Position numbers and translations under genes: made by a program
Notes under the pieces: generated by a model
Seen by the model: the letters and a program-made list of their open reading frames with translations, nothing else
Told to the model about the DNA's origin: nothing
The model's database searches: none
Shown: positions 28,901 to 41,013 of the stretch, in pieces
Layout of the letters: each line of letters begins with the position of its first letter
Position numbering within the stretch: position 1 is the first letter of the stretch
Assembly (NCBI RefSeq): GCF_020882245.1
Contig: NC_083600.1
Location: forward strand, 7,068,001 to 7,132,000
Length of the DNA stretch: 64,000 nucleotides
Direction of reading: 5' to 3'
From: Rhopalosiphum padi
Lineage: Eukaryota; Arthropoda; Insecta; Hemiptera; Aphididae

Positions 28901-31900
28901 TAATTTTAAAGAAATATTTTATTTTATTAGAATGAATTCAGAGATTATCCACAACTCTTACGTGAATCCATATCTTTAGGACGTAGAATGCAAGACCCTT
29001 TAGTTGAATTTTCTCAATTGTGTACAACAGATGATGAAATATTATGTCTTCGCTATCATCAACATCAAGTATTTATTTTTTTTTAACTTGATAATAATTG
29101 AAATTGTTTTTATATTTTAAATAACTTTTAGATATTTAATTTTGAATAAATAGGTGATTAAGAAAATATACTTATGTCCATTTTATTAGCGCATAACGCT
29201 AAAATTTACTTTCTTCGGTAATTCCAATTTTGTGTTCTTAGCTTGAATATTGAATTAATTACATAGTAAATTGATATATTATCAACCTTTAAGAGGACAC
29301 CTACCTGCATTTGTTCCCTCTGTCTTGCATACATACAACATAACAAATTTGCATTCAATGGAATACATTATGTGTTATTAGCTTTAGTATTCTAATTATA
29401 ATATTTTATATACCTATATCTTAATGGTAGGAACATATGTCATATATGTGTTCTTAGTTGGTTTTTTAGTATATTTTCTTTTTTAAAAACATAAAAGAGT
29501 AAAATATTAATGTATAGAGAAGTAAAGAATAAAGATGCTCTTAACTTTATGCTTAGAAATTAAAATAGTATAAAAACCCAACAAGAAAACACTGATAATT
29601 TTCTTAGCTTTAAGCTTAATAAAGTCAATGGGCATTAATTTTAAATTTTAAAACTAATAACATCTAATTTGATTTGGCAAATGCAAGTTTCAAAGTTAGA
29701 TATTTTGTGACACAATTTAAAGTTGTTTCAACATACATAATAACAATTTATTAAATGTTTGTTTGAAAATGTAATACTTGGTTCCTCATAAATTGCTCTT
29801 ACCATTATTCATAATATCAAAACTAAAGTCACAATTTATTTTTATAAATTTGAAATTCAAATTTTTACTAAATTTGTTAAAGTCATGAAGTCTTTAAAAA
29901 AATGTGTTCTTGAGAGTTGAGACTTTATTTTACTTAATCACATGTAAAATAACAATTTTTATTTTTAATTCAAAATATATTACTCATAGAAACTTTTAAA
30001 ACTCCTACTACTACTTAAACAATCATTTTCAATACACAATAAAATTGTCATAATATTTAGACTAATTTAAAGCTATTTATAGGCAATTTAAATTTTTGAT
30101 TTTATTTTCTATAAATGTTAGTAAAAAAAAAAAAATTATTGTTCAATTATAAGCTCCCTTGCCTATAAAATCATGCCTTGCCACTATTTTAAATCACACA
30201 GCAAAGCAACTTCTTCAATTTATTTTTTTGTTTAAATTTTAAAGCATTTTAAAATCATTTCATAAGTAAAAAAATATTAAAATTTTAAAATGCTCAGAAC
30301 TTGCTTTCAAGTTAAAATAACACAAAAGAAAAACACTGATAATATTCTTACTTTTAAATTTGATGAAATTTAAAAGATGTATGTTTTTGAAGTTTATTTA
30401 AAAAAAAAACTGCTTAATATACAATTACCTATATTTATAATTTATGTATAAAATCTGTTATTTTAATATTTTTTACTTTCAGGAAGTTTTGAGTCAAGAA
30501 GAATTACTCGAAGGTTTATACCAAGAATTTATTAATCGTACTAATGAAGTGGGTGTTGATATAAATGATGTTGTTCAACGAGTGTATGCACCAAATTTAT
30601 TACAATTTGTCTGTGGTTTGGGACCTCGTAAAGCCACTGCATTAATTAAACTAATGAAACAGACAAATCAACGATTAGAAAATCGAACCCAATTAGTTAC
30701 TGCATGTCATATGGGCCCTAAAATATTCATAAATTGTGCTGGATTTATTAGAATTGATACCAACTCTTTGGGTGACAGTACTGAAGCATATGTAGAAGTC
30801 TTAGATGGGTCTAGAGTACATCCAGAGACATATGAATGGGCCAGAAAAATGGCTGTTGATGCTCTGGAATATGATGATGAAGAAGCAAATCCAGCAGGCG
30901 CTCTAGAAGAAATTTTAGATGCTCCAGAAAGACTTAAAGATTTGGATTTGGATGCATTTGCTGAAGAATTAGAAAGACAGGTAAGTGGTTACTTATATAT
31001 TATGTTTATTTTCTTATGAATTTTTAATTTTTTTAAATTGTAAATATTTTTTAAGGGTTTTGGTAATAAAAGTATTACACTTTATGATATACGCCAAGAA
31101 TTAAACCATCGTTATAAAGATATTAGAGTGGCGTATAAACCTCCAAATCCTGCACAAGTTTTTGAACTATTAACTAAAGAAACCCAAGAAACATTTTTTG
31201 TTGGAAAAATGGTTTTATCTACTGTCACTGGAATTGCGCGTAGAAAACCGCAAAATGATCAACTTGACAAAGCAAATCCAGTGAGAAATGATGAAACTGG
31301 TTTATGGCAATGTCCATTTTGTTTTAAGAACGACTTCCTTGAATTATCAGATGTATGTTTTTACATTTAAAATTATTCTTAATTATTAGAATTTATTAAT
31401 TTTTACTTTAAAAATGTTTAGGTATGGAACCATTTTGATGCTGGTGGTTGCCCTGGTCAAGCATCAGGAATTCGTATAAGATTGGATAATGGTATAAGTG
31501 GTTTTATTGCAATGAAAAATTTATCAAATACTCACGTAGCCAACCCTGAAGATCGTGTTCGTTTTAACCAGGCAATACATTGTAGGATTATCAAAATTGA
31601 ACCAGATAGATTCTCATTTGAAGCTACTTCTAAAAGTTCAGATTTAAAAGATCAAGAACACCAATGGCGACCCCAAAAAGATCCTTATTATGATCATGAA
31701 ACTGAAAGCAGACAACGAAAAACAGAATTAGACAAAAATAAAATAAAAAATGCTCAAACGTATATTAAACGTGTAATTGTTCATCCATGTTTCCACAATG
31801 TATCATTTGCAGAAGCTGTTAAATTATTAAATAACTCTGACCAAGGAGATGCTATTATTAGACCATCTAGTAAAGGAGCTGACCATTTGACTGTTACCTG

Positions 31901-34544
31901 GAAAGTAGCTGATAATGTTTACCAACACATTGACATAACAGAAAAAGGCAAAGTCAATGCTTTTTCGTTGGGGCGTTCTCTTTGGATTGGTACTGAAGAA
32001 TTTGAAGACCTAGATGAAATTATTGCTCGTCATATTACTCCTATGGCAAGCAATGCTAGAGAATTATTACGGTTTAGGTATTATCGTGATACAGATGGAG
32101 GCAATATTGAAAAAGCTGAGCAAATTCTCCGAGAAGAAAAAGCTAATAATCCTTCAAAAATCCATTACATTGTATCTGTCTCTCAGGTATGTTAATAAAT
32201 TTATTTTAGAAGTAGTAATCAAAATTATAAAGCATAAACTAGGAATGGTGGTGTATAGCCTCCTTATACTAATATTATGTGCAAAATATATGAGTACATT
32301 GTAATATACTTTAACTTTACACTTTTACTTTATAATAAAGTAAAAACTTACTTATGTATTTTTAACATTTTTTTTTTCAGAAATATGCAGGCAAATTTCT
32401 TCTATCATGTTTACCTACTCGTAGATCAAAACATGAATATATAACTGTTACACCAGAAGGTTATCGTTTCCGTAGCCAAAATTTCGATTCTATTGGATCT
32501 TTATTCAGATGGTACAAAGAACATTTCCGAGATGCTACACCTCATGTAACACCAGTAGCGTCTCGATCTGCAGGACAAAATTATGGACCTTCTCCTCATA
32601 CAGGTATGTGTATTGTAATATTAAAATAATTGATTTTTTATTTGTTTTTTAAAATTTTTAGAACCTTCACCAATGAATCGGAGTCATAGTAGCCACTCAA
32701 ATGCTACACCCCAATATTCACAATCACCACATGCATCATACAACAACATGCAACCATCTGCATATAACACTGTAAATCAATTGTCACACAATTATAGCAG
32801 TATAAAATACCTTTTAAATTTTGTTTTTATTTTAGCCGTACACGCCATCGGGTCAAACTCCTTACATTGGCAATTATGCTACTCCTCGTTATGGTGCTGC
32901 TCAAGCACCAGTTCATGATGGTGTATTTTTGCATCCTAGCTCTCTCACACCGGTTGTTCAAAGCAGTCCAAAACCATCTTCCTCTAGACCACCCGTACAA
33001 TCAGCAGATCCAAGTGATTGGCGTCGAATGGCTGAAGAATGGGCTAAAGCTAAACAACGAGGTGATGGAGGATATTCTACACCCATGTCAGATGGAGGAG
33101 GACGACACACACCTCGTAGCAGGTAAGATATTAACATAATACTAAGAAACAAATTATAAATCGTAAAACTGCACTGTATTAATCAAAAACTATCTATTAC
33201 TTACTTTACATAATTTTAAATAAAATTATTTGTTAATTTTTTTATTGGTACTGGTCTGATCTATATAGTTCTTAGTATATTAGTATTCTGATATTTTTGA
33301 AACAGTATTATAAAATATACTTTGATAACATTCATTAAACAGTTTTAAGCCAAGTTGATTAAAAGTACTTTGATGTAAACTTACCATTGACCTGCTAAAA
33401 TATTAAAATAATACATTTTTTAAGTACTATGCAGCCCATAAGATTATTTTTTTTAAATAATAATTACTAATTGTTACATTACTCAGAATTTAAGCTTAAA
33501 ATGTATTCAAATACTTAAATATTCAAACAATATGATTTCATAAAATTCTGAACACTTATATTATTTTTCTAAAATACTGTTTTAAAATTGTATATTTTTA
33601 ATCTGTAAAGTACATAAGAAATGTATACCAAATACTTAACTAGAAATTGTCTGCCTTAAGCGCTTAAAATTAATTTAATCCTAAAAATTCGGGCTTTTTC
33701 ACTTGAAAATTGAATACAAAATCCCACATAAGTTGCTCTTATAGATATTTAAAATACATAGCACAACCTTTATAAATACTTAAGTAATTATAAACAAAAA
33801 TTATTGAAAACCCGTTACTGATAACCTAAAAATGAATCAACAGATTTTAAAGTGATTAACAAGTATTTTAAAGTTTCAATATTTTACAAAAAAAATAAAA
33901 AAAATTAAAATATTAAGTTATATAGTAGATAATATTAAGTTTTATTTACCTTTAAGTTTGATAATAGGTAAATTGGCTCTAATATTAAAGCTAAAAAAGT
34001 AACAATACAAAGTTGGTTTTATTGAATGCTAATGTGCTCTGTTGTATGTTTATAGTTTTATACTGAGACAACACGTGTGAGTGTAGTATAATTATTATGT
34101 TATAAATTTTAATATTTTAGGTACAACAATCATCGATATAATATGAATAGAGAAAGAGAATCAAGTACACCACGCAGTGATGCTCCATCACCTACCCCAA
34201 GTGCCTCATCATATGGATATCATTCACCAGCACCATCAAAGAACTACAAAAGTAGTTATACAGCATCTTCACATAATTCATCAAAGTCACCACGAGGTCC
34301 ATCGTCTAATTCTGGTACACCATATGATCCTTTTACAATGGACCCGGGTCAAGACTCTCCTGGAGTATATGCATCATCGTCTCGTTCAGGACGCAATGAT
34401 GAAAATGATCCAGACTTGAGATATGCATCACCTGGTTCAAGGTGGACCCCACGGTCTGGTCGGTCAACTCCCCATACCATTAATAGCCCTAGATCAATGA
34501 TTGAATCTTCTATGGGCGATAATACACCACTGTATGAAGACTAA
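22980..34544 (+). CDS. Spt6 transcription elongation factor and histone chaperone
   Basis: Spt6 binds H3-H4 and phosphorylated RNA polymerase II and keeps chromatin intact during elongation. Coding exons: 22980-23018, 23168-23246, 25273-25466, 25526-25645, 25707-26129, 26191-26331, 26518-26712, 26784-27222, 27287-27416, 27499-27678, 27947-28112, 28199-28375, 28441-28860, 28931-29068, 30483-30980, 31056-31352, 31422-32186, 32381-32603, 32662-32771, 32836-33122, 34121-34544 (5445 nt, 1814 aa, normal length). The start MSQFLDSEAEESE matches the Spt6 N terminus. Residues 1-285 are the acidic, Lys-rich tail; 286-760 the Tex-like helical core; about 762-900 YqgF; 947-1110 HhH; 1213-1288 S1; about 1300-1510 tandem SH2 with IIRPSS; the C-terminal 270 residues are Ser/Pro/His-rich, with DPSDWRRMAEEWAKAKQ. 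The intron 32772-32835 is only 64 bp with a weaker GTAAAT donor, but it alone keeps frame. Introns 2, 14 and 20 carry MITEs. AATAAA follows at 34635. Confidence 0.97.
23305..23721. mobile_element. Foldback MITE in Spt6 intron 2 (copy A)
   Basis: The two ends are inverted copies of each other. The left starts TTATTAAAAGGAAGCCACACC and the reverse complement of the right starts TTATTAAGAGGACGCCACACC; both continue CC(T/G)CATGTGTTGTCTTCATCTTA. The similarity resumes further inside (TAGCTTAAATA...GGTGAGAA), so each arm is roughly 150-200 bp and the whole is a long hairpin. It has no coding capacity. The superfamily is unclear; the outermost TTATTAA may include a TA or TTAA target duplication. Confidence 0.7.
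24491..24990. mobile_element. TIR element in Spt6 intron 2, 500 bp
   Basis: The left end TATATGGTATGTTCGCCAATT and the reverse complement of the right end TATATACCACGTGTTCACTAA continue in parallel for about 50 bp, sharing AATTTAG(T/G)GAACACTGAAT and TCTC(A/G)GCC. These are long terminal inverted repeats of a non-autonomous DNA element. A 66-codon ORF inside (24662-24862) has no recognised motif and is probably chance. The flanks are TA-rich, so the target duplication cannot be fixed. Confidence 0.65.
29284..29650. repeat. Diverged foldback-MITE relative in Spt6 intron 14
   Basis: The 1414-bp intron between exons 14 and 15 contains TTAAGAGGACACCTACCTGCA followed by TTGTTCCCTCTGTCTTGCAT, resembling the terminal repeat of the copy at 23305-23721. 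Further on, AACACTGATAATTTTCTTAGC (about 29589) resembles that element's internal AACACAGATAATGTTCTCACC. The same word recurs near 30332. The copy is old; boundaries are approximate. Confidence 0.45.
33945..34110. repeat. Diverged foldback-MITE half in Spt6 intron 20
   Basis: The end of the 998-bp last intron aligns with the right arm of the element at 23305-23721. It shares AAGTTTGATAATAGG (GAGTTTAATAATAGG in copy A), CTCTAATATTAAAGCTAAA, and a terminal part GAGACAACACGTGTGAGTGTAG corresponding to GAAGACAACACATGCGGGTGTGG. The left arm was not found, so this is a truncated or strongly diverged copy. Confidence 0.5.
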
Positions 34545-37500
34545 ATGAATTGAAATTTCTCATTTTTATTTTTTTTTTATATAGTTCGGTTTCCAATTTT
34601 AGGTATGAATATATTTTTTTTTAAAGATAAATAGAATAAAGACAATTTAAAAAATAAATTTGGTGTTTAAAATGTTTTAAGTTGAAATTTGAAAATTTCA
34701 AATCGCCTAATAAATAAAAATAAATAACATTTTTAATTTTGTTTTTATAATTTTAATGTGTTACTGCTGAATAATTTTGTAACCTAAATTAAAATAAAAT
34801 ATTTAAACTATTTTAATAAATTATATAAATACTATATTACTAATTGAACGTTTAAATTTATTATTGGCATAATTTTTGCCTTGTGTTAATACAATTTTTA
34901 TTTTTATATACTAGGGTATCAAAATGGGCATCATTAATATTTTTTTTTTTTTTTTTGTATTCACTATTATTGTAAATTTATTACATTCACAACAAACATA
35001 CACTAATGTTTTTCAAGATATTTTTTGATACATTTTATCATTCTATTGAACAATTTAATTTATACAAAGATTAGAAAATTTGTTTACCTACTTATATTCT
35101 TTTATTAACAATATTAAAATGTAATTTAGTATGACTTTACAAATTGCATGTAGCTCTTGTACTATTATATTTAATTTACATTGTGATTGAAATGTCTCTG
35201 GTTATATACAATTTCAAATGTGACATGAATAAAATCTAATAATTGATCAATGATACCTATAGAAAATAGAAATAATAAATTAAAACAATGTACCATTTAA
35301 TTAGAAGACCTACTTTTAATAGTTTTTTAATTGTTTAAAATTTTAGTGTAGTTAACAGTATATTACCTTATTGTTAAATTGTAATATACTACCATTAGAC
35401 AGCTAACTAGTTGTCAGTGTGATTGTAAAAATTGTTTCTTAATTTGTATATTAATAAAAAATAATTAGTAATTGACGTTTACATTTAGTTACATAACATG
35501 TTTAGCATTAATGAATTCAAGTATAAATAGTTTTTACTAAGTATATATTTTCTTTCAAATAAATATATAATAAAAACACGTATATATTAACAAGGTTTAT
35601 TTTTCAATTTTTATTGTGCTAACAATAAATCAAAGTAATAATCATAATTAAACATTTTTATAATTTCACCGATAACTATTATTTTGGTTTTATACATATT
35701 ACGGTAAACCATCAAATGTTAAATATTAATCTGATCACTAGAACCCACTCTAGGGTGTACCTTGTAGTCATTTGCAGTCCCATCTTAATTTCTACAACTA
35801 GAAACTACTATAAACACAGTACTGGCTTTTTTATTGATCTATTGGAAGACGTTAAAAACAAAATAAAATAAACAACTTATGAAAAGCACAATATACCAAA
35901 TTAGAACATTTCTTTTAAAAAGTATATCAAATTAGCATAAAATATACTAATTATTAGCGTCAAATATCACTTGAATTTGAGAAAGAGAAACATTTAATTT
36001 TGTCTTTCCGTTTTAGGTAGGTTGTGTGTGCGCAGCACGTCATAAACACTTGGAGGGTGCAAAACTGGGCATTTGAATCTTCCCTTTTGGACTTCAATAT
36101 AATTTTGAAAATTTAAAATTGTATTATTAAATATTATTTAAACAAACATTTCTTTCATATTTTGACTTAAGTATGGATTTTTTTTTTTAAATGTATTTTT
36201 TAGTGTTTGATTTTATTATGCTCTCCCTGATAAATTTTGCATGCACCAGAAAAAAATATACAAGGAAATTTAGTGACGATAAAATCAACTAAAACAAAAT
36301 TTTGATAAAGTATAAAATTTTAAATTTAAAATATGGTGTCTGAAAAAACACTATTTTTAAAGCATCTAAATTAACACGTATTAAAAATTACCAGATTATA
36401 AAAAAATAAATTTATCATTTGGATAATAATTGTATATTTTTAAATTTTGTTTAAATTTTTACAACTTTTTTGCCATTTCTATTTTTAAAAGTTATTATGA
36501 GAAAAATGTAACATATGTATATAAAAATCACTTTATTTGTTATAACCGATTTTCATTGTATAGTTAACTAATAATAACGCGTAACAGCAATACATACAAA
36601 ATTAATTAACACGCATACCTTTTAATATATTATTTATACGTCATTTATTTGTATAAGTGTATAACTATACCTACTTTATATGGGTATTAGTTTATTACAC
36701 ATATTTGTGCAGCTGAAAAGCGATAACCATGTAGGATACTACGATGTACCTACTATACCAGTACTACCTATAAAATATAATATATGTGTGTGTGTGTTGA
36801 TATCTAAATTAGACTTTTATTTGATCACGTGAACGTGCTATAAAAAATGTACTTGCATTATTGCCCGTGTTAGTAATTAAGTAATACACAGACATAGACG
36901 ATGATTTCGATAGAAGTACCATTGCACGTGTACGCATTACGGCCATTAGGTATGTATATATATATATATATTAATAGGTAGGTATATCGTATATGTATAA
37001 TATTTCTAGGTCTTAAATGGTCAGTCTTTCTTTTTTTTAATTTATAATCTATCCACGCATATATATATATATATATATATGGCCATTGGACGTAACATTA
37101 AATTACTACATTAATACTACATTAATTTATACTCTATATAACATTAAAGTATAAAGATTACGAATTCATAGAGACAAATTTTTATAATATAAGTGTAAAA
37201 AAACTGAAAACAAATACAGATATTAAATTAGGTAGGTATAGTAGGTACCTACGCATAATACTAAATAACAATAGTGATAAGTTTTGTGTTGAGATGTGAT
37301 CTGGATCTGTCTATATTACTTTTGGTTAATATAAGATGAGTTTCCAATTGAGAATTGGATGAGCCTACAGGAGATTGTTAAGTTTAGGTTTAACGTTTCG
37401 GCTAGGTTTGGATGGATTTTAAATATCCATAAACCAATGAAAAATTTATATTTAAGTACTAACATTGTATGCGTAATTTTTTAAATCAAAGAATATAAAA

Positions 37501-37596
37501 AATTACACTATCATCTTATGAGCTTTTTGAAATAAAAATGGAGATAAAGTATAAACTGGTGTAAATTGGTTAAAAAAGTGTATTTTTTTAATGTAC
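34545..37596. other. Spt6 3'UTR and AT-rich intergenic DNA
   Basis: The Spt6 3'UTR begins here; AATAAA at 34635-34640 is the first candidate signal, and several more follow in A/T-rich sequence, so the true end is uncertain. Beyond about 35600 I see no gene. Microsatellites: TG repeat near 36785, TA repeats at about 36955-36971 and 37059-37080. A small GC patch near 36010-36075 is unexplained. Confidence 0.6.
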
Positions 37597-37604
37597 CTCT
37601 ATAC

Positions 37605-37957
37605 CAGCGGTTCCCAACCTCGGGTCGCGACCCAAATTAGGGTCGCAGAGGTTTTCATGGTGGGTCGCGAAAGCTTTTCTTACATTTACATATTATATTT
37701 AAATAATTATATTTTTATTATATTATAATTTCAATTTCGGAAAAAAAAAATTCCCGAAATATTCTAATGGTAAAATTATATTATAGAAGAAAACAATTTT
37801 AAATACCTATGTAAATGGATAGATAAATGTACCAAATTTTACCGATTTGATATTAATAAATGCAAGTGATGTTTGCAATTATGTTTTTTATTTTTGGGTC
37901 GCCAAAAGTTAAATTTAAAATTTTAGGGTCACACTCATAAAAGGTTGGGAACCACTG
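37605..37957. mobile_element. hAT-type MITE, 353 bp, intact ends
   Basis: The ends are CAGCGGTTCCCAACCTCGGG and AAAAGGTTGGGAACCACTG, inverted repeats of the CAG(C/T)GGTTCCCAACC class known from Charlie- and Zaphod-like hAT elements. Internal GGGTCGCGACCC words are further inverted. The flanks are a perfect 8-bp duplication, CTCTATAC at 37597-37604 and 37958-37965, diagnostic for hAT insertion. There is no transposase ORF, so the element is non-autonomous and needed a transposase supplied elsewhere. Confidence 0.9.
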
Positions 37958-38479
37958 CTCTATACCTACCCTACTACCCTAGTCTCTAATATCATGAATA
38001 CTGAATAGTTTATTGATTATGAATTATAACTATTAACTATAATATGTACGATGTACCTACTACCAAGCAAACGTTTTAAATTGTATTTCATTGGGTATAA
38101 AACTATAAACCGACTAAATAAATAAAATATAAATGTCGTTTGACTCGACTAATAATTGGCTTATTTGAAAATTAGACATGTTTGAAATTTTGAATTCATA
38201 CAGTGTTGCCAGTTACAAAACTTGGCATATTTATTTGTATGTTTATTGTTTATACGGTCATCGGGCAGTTACATATCATTGTTATATCAAAATCGTATGA
38301 TTCACTTATTCACTTCACTATATTATCAAAAATATCAACAGAAGAAAATATTTATGAGGCACTTTTTGTATTTTTAAAAGTTCATTAAACACAACAAATT
38401 CCAGTTTGTTGTTGTTTACAAGTATCTTTTACTTATTTTTTTCTTCAATAATTCTAAGCTGTATCATAAAATAACAAAA

Positions 38480-39680
38480 ATGACTTCTGCGCTTTACTTG
38501 GAACACTATCTGGACAGTAAGTTTTTTTTCGATATTGCATTTAAACGAGGTACTATCAGAGTTATATTTTAGGTTTAGAGAATCTTCCTGTTGAGTTACA
38601 ACGAAACTTCACGCTAATGCGAGATCTTGACTCAAGAGCTCAAGAACTGATGCGCAACATTGACAAACTGGCAGACGATTATATGTCAAATGTCAAGGGA
38701 TACACAGCAGATAAAAAAGGCGAAACGTTGACCAGCATACAACGTCAGTTTGACAAAGCGAAAGAATATGGTGATGATAAAGTTCAATTGGCTATACAAA
38801 CTTATGAATTGGTATGTTGATTTTGAATTATTAACATTACCCTAAAAATTTTCTATTCCATTGTACCTTACAGGTAGATAAACATATTAGAAAATTAGAT
38901 TCAGATTTAGCACGCTTTGAAGCTGAAATTCAAGACAAAGCCATTAGTGCTACAAGAAATATAGAAGAAAATTCACAAAAACGTAGGTGTTCTGCATTAT
39001 ATCATATTATAATTCCAATGTTTTTGGCCATTTCTTTATATGTATTGCTTCCAGGAGGACGTAAAAAGATTAAAGACAAAGAAATTAAAAAGAAGAGTGC
39101 ATCGAGTGAAGAAGAAACAGCTCCAAACAAAACATCTAAAAAGAAACAACTGAAAAAAGGTTTGTGTACAACAAAATTTTAGCCATATTTAAGTTGATTT
39201 CTTTGTATAATAATTACTAATATTTTTCAGGAGTTACAAAAACAACAAGTGCAGCACCTAGTAAAATACCTTTAATCAATGTTGTCGCTAATCCAACAAA
39301 CCCTACAAATAGTGTATCCAGTGTTACAGTAGAAACTAGTTCCCTTACTGGTGCATTAGTTGGTGCCGGAGTTGCACACTCGGCTGAAGTATTAGATATG
39401 CCTGTTGATCCAAATGAACCAACGTATTGTTTATGCAACCAAGTTTCTTATGGTGAAATGATTGGCTGTGATAATCCAGATGTAAGAATTTTAATTTTAA
39501 TTTATTAATTATTTATATATTTATTGTTTTTATTTTATATAAACATTTTATTAATTGTGCACTTTTTTATTATTTTAGTGTCCTATTGAATGGTTCCACT
39601 TTGCATGTGTCAAATTAACTACCAAGCCTAAAGGAAAATGGTTCTGTCCTAAATGTATTACAGACAGGAAGAAAAAATAA
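38480..39680 (+). CDS. Inhibitor of growth protein, ING4/5 type
   Basis: A chromatin reader of histone-acetyltransferase complexes (HBO1 or MOZ/MORF type in animals); its PHD finger binds H3K4me3. Coding exons: 38480-38516, 38573-38811, 38874-38982, 39055-39159, 39231-39481, 39579-39680 (843 nt, 280 aa). The start MTSALYLEHYLDSLENLP matches the ING4/5 N terminus; the ING domain with coiled-coil character covers about residues 5-110. Residues 120-165 are Lys-rich (nuclear localisation). Residues 170-215 are a Thr/Ser/Ala linker longer than in human ING5. The PHD finger (about 223-275) has the C4HC3 pattern: YCLCNQVSYGEMIGCDNPDC, then WFHFAC and WFCPKC. The tail is basic. AATAAA is at 39822-39827. 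The gene runs tail-to-tail into B3GALT6. Confidence 0.95.
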
Positions 39681-39961
39681 CATATTAAAAATGAAATAAG
39701 TTTTATTTTATATATACATACATATAATGTATAATGTTATATTAATTTTCTTACGGCGTAAGAACAAATGATTGAAATTATTGTAATTTGTAATATTGTC
39801 ATGAATTGCATACATAATAAGAATAAAATTTAATCTCTATATAAAATTTGTATTGTTAATTTATATATGTATTTTCTTTTTATTCAAAACAATAAAAAAA
39901 CTCCAATTTTCAAATTTATTAAATTAATAATTAAACCAGTCTTTTTATGTTGAAAATTTAT

Positions 39962-41013
39962 TTATGGAATTAAAGACAAATTTCTGACACAACATTTAGA
40001 TGGCATCACTGACCAGTTATACTCGTAGGAAGCCATATTTTTGAACTCTCTATCACATAGTTTTCCAGTCTGAATAATGTTTGACCAGTGCAGTCTCATC
40101 ATTTCAGGACTACGTTTATGTGTTATTAAATAATCATTTTGACATCCACGACTATACCATTCTGTGTCAAATCGCCGGTCATGTTTTCTAGTAATATTTA
40201 ATGGACTTAACCAAGCGCCAACCGAAACATCTTCACTAGCAAAGAAACTGAAAAATAAAATTAGACAACAAGAATTAAGATTGTTAATTGATAATTTTAA
40301 TAAAACCGTTATAATTGGTTTGCTATTACATAATGAATTTAGTAAACTTAATATCGATATTTTATTATGCTACTATGATCAACTCACCTTAGGTAATCTC
40401 GATTCTTCACTATATAGATGATAAGATCTTTTGATAAAACATAGCCTCCTCCCAAAGCATACGGTAAATATCTATCACATGCTATCCAGTCAGTTTCTTT
40501 AAATTTACCTCTTTTTTTAATGTTTGCATTACCATCAAAATATCCCCAGTAGAACCTTTTTTTAGGCATATGTTCTAGCTCATTGACAACTAATGGCACA
40601 TTGACAAAAGAATCGTCATCACATTTTAACAGATAATCAAAGTTTATATGATATACACCGGAAAATGATGCTATTATTTTACGAGTGAGTAGTTTATACT
40701 CATCCTTTTCATCTACCTCCAATAAATCTTCATGAACCAATTTTTCAGCATTTAAAGATTTGTCTTTTGATACAACAAAAAGTATTTTAAAGTCTCCTTT
40801 TGTTTGAGCCCATGTTTCACGTATAGCATCTCTACGATTTACATTTTTTACAGCTGATATGACAAGTACAAGCAACTTAATTCTAAATACATTTGGTGAA
40901 GCGTTTGGTTTTAATGTCATTGGATGCAGAACGAACAATGTTAATGTGCATCCTAGAATGAATGAAAAACTTGCCAAGAAATAGTATGTAAGGCGTTTTT
41001 TATGCAGAAACAT
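39962..41013 (-). CDS. Beta-1,3-galactosyltransferase 6 (galactosyltransferase II)
   Basis: A Golgi type II membrane enzyme that adds the second galactose to the Xyl-Gal linker of proteoglycans, needed for heparan and chondroitin sulfate. Two exons: 40388-41013 and 39962-40247 (912 nt, 303 aa), with a GTGAGT donor and a TTTTTCAG acceptor. Residues 1-7 are cytosolic and basic; about 8-29 is the signal anchor. GT31 motifs are visible: RRDAIRETW (60-68), the metal-binding CDDDSF (131-136), YWGYFDG (155-161), YALGGGYVLS (185-194) and EDVSVGAWL (about 214-222). The C terminus keeps the Cys pattern SRGCQNDYL and CCVRN of B3GALT6. It is slightly shorter than the human enzyme because the stem is short. 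It diverges from Abi. AATAAA on this strand lies at 39915-39920. Confidence 0.95.

Noticed and set aside
32772..32835. Reading through the 64-bp Spt6 intron as coding
   Set aside because: Read-through keeps an ORF in the wrong frame and loses the conserved DPSDWRRMAEEWAKAKQ segment; splicing at GTAAAT restores it.
39217..39438. 73-codon minus-strand ORF
   Set aside because: Antisense shadow of the Thr/Ser/Ala-rich linker exon of the ING gene.
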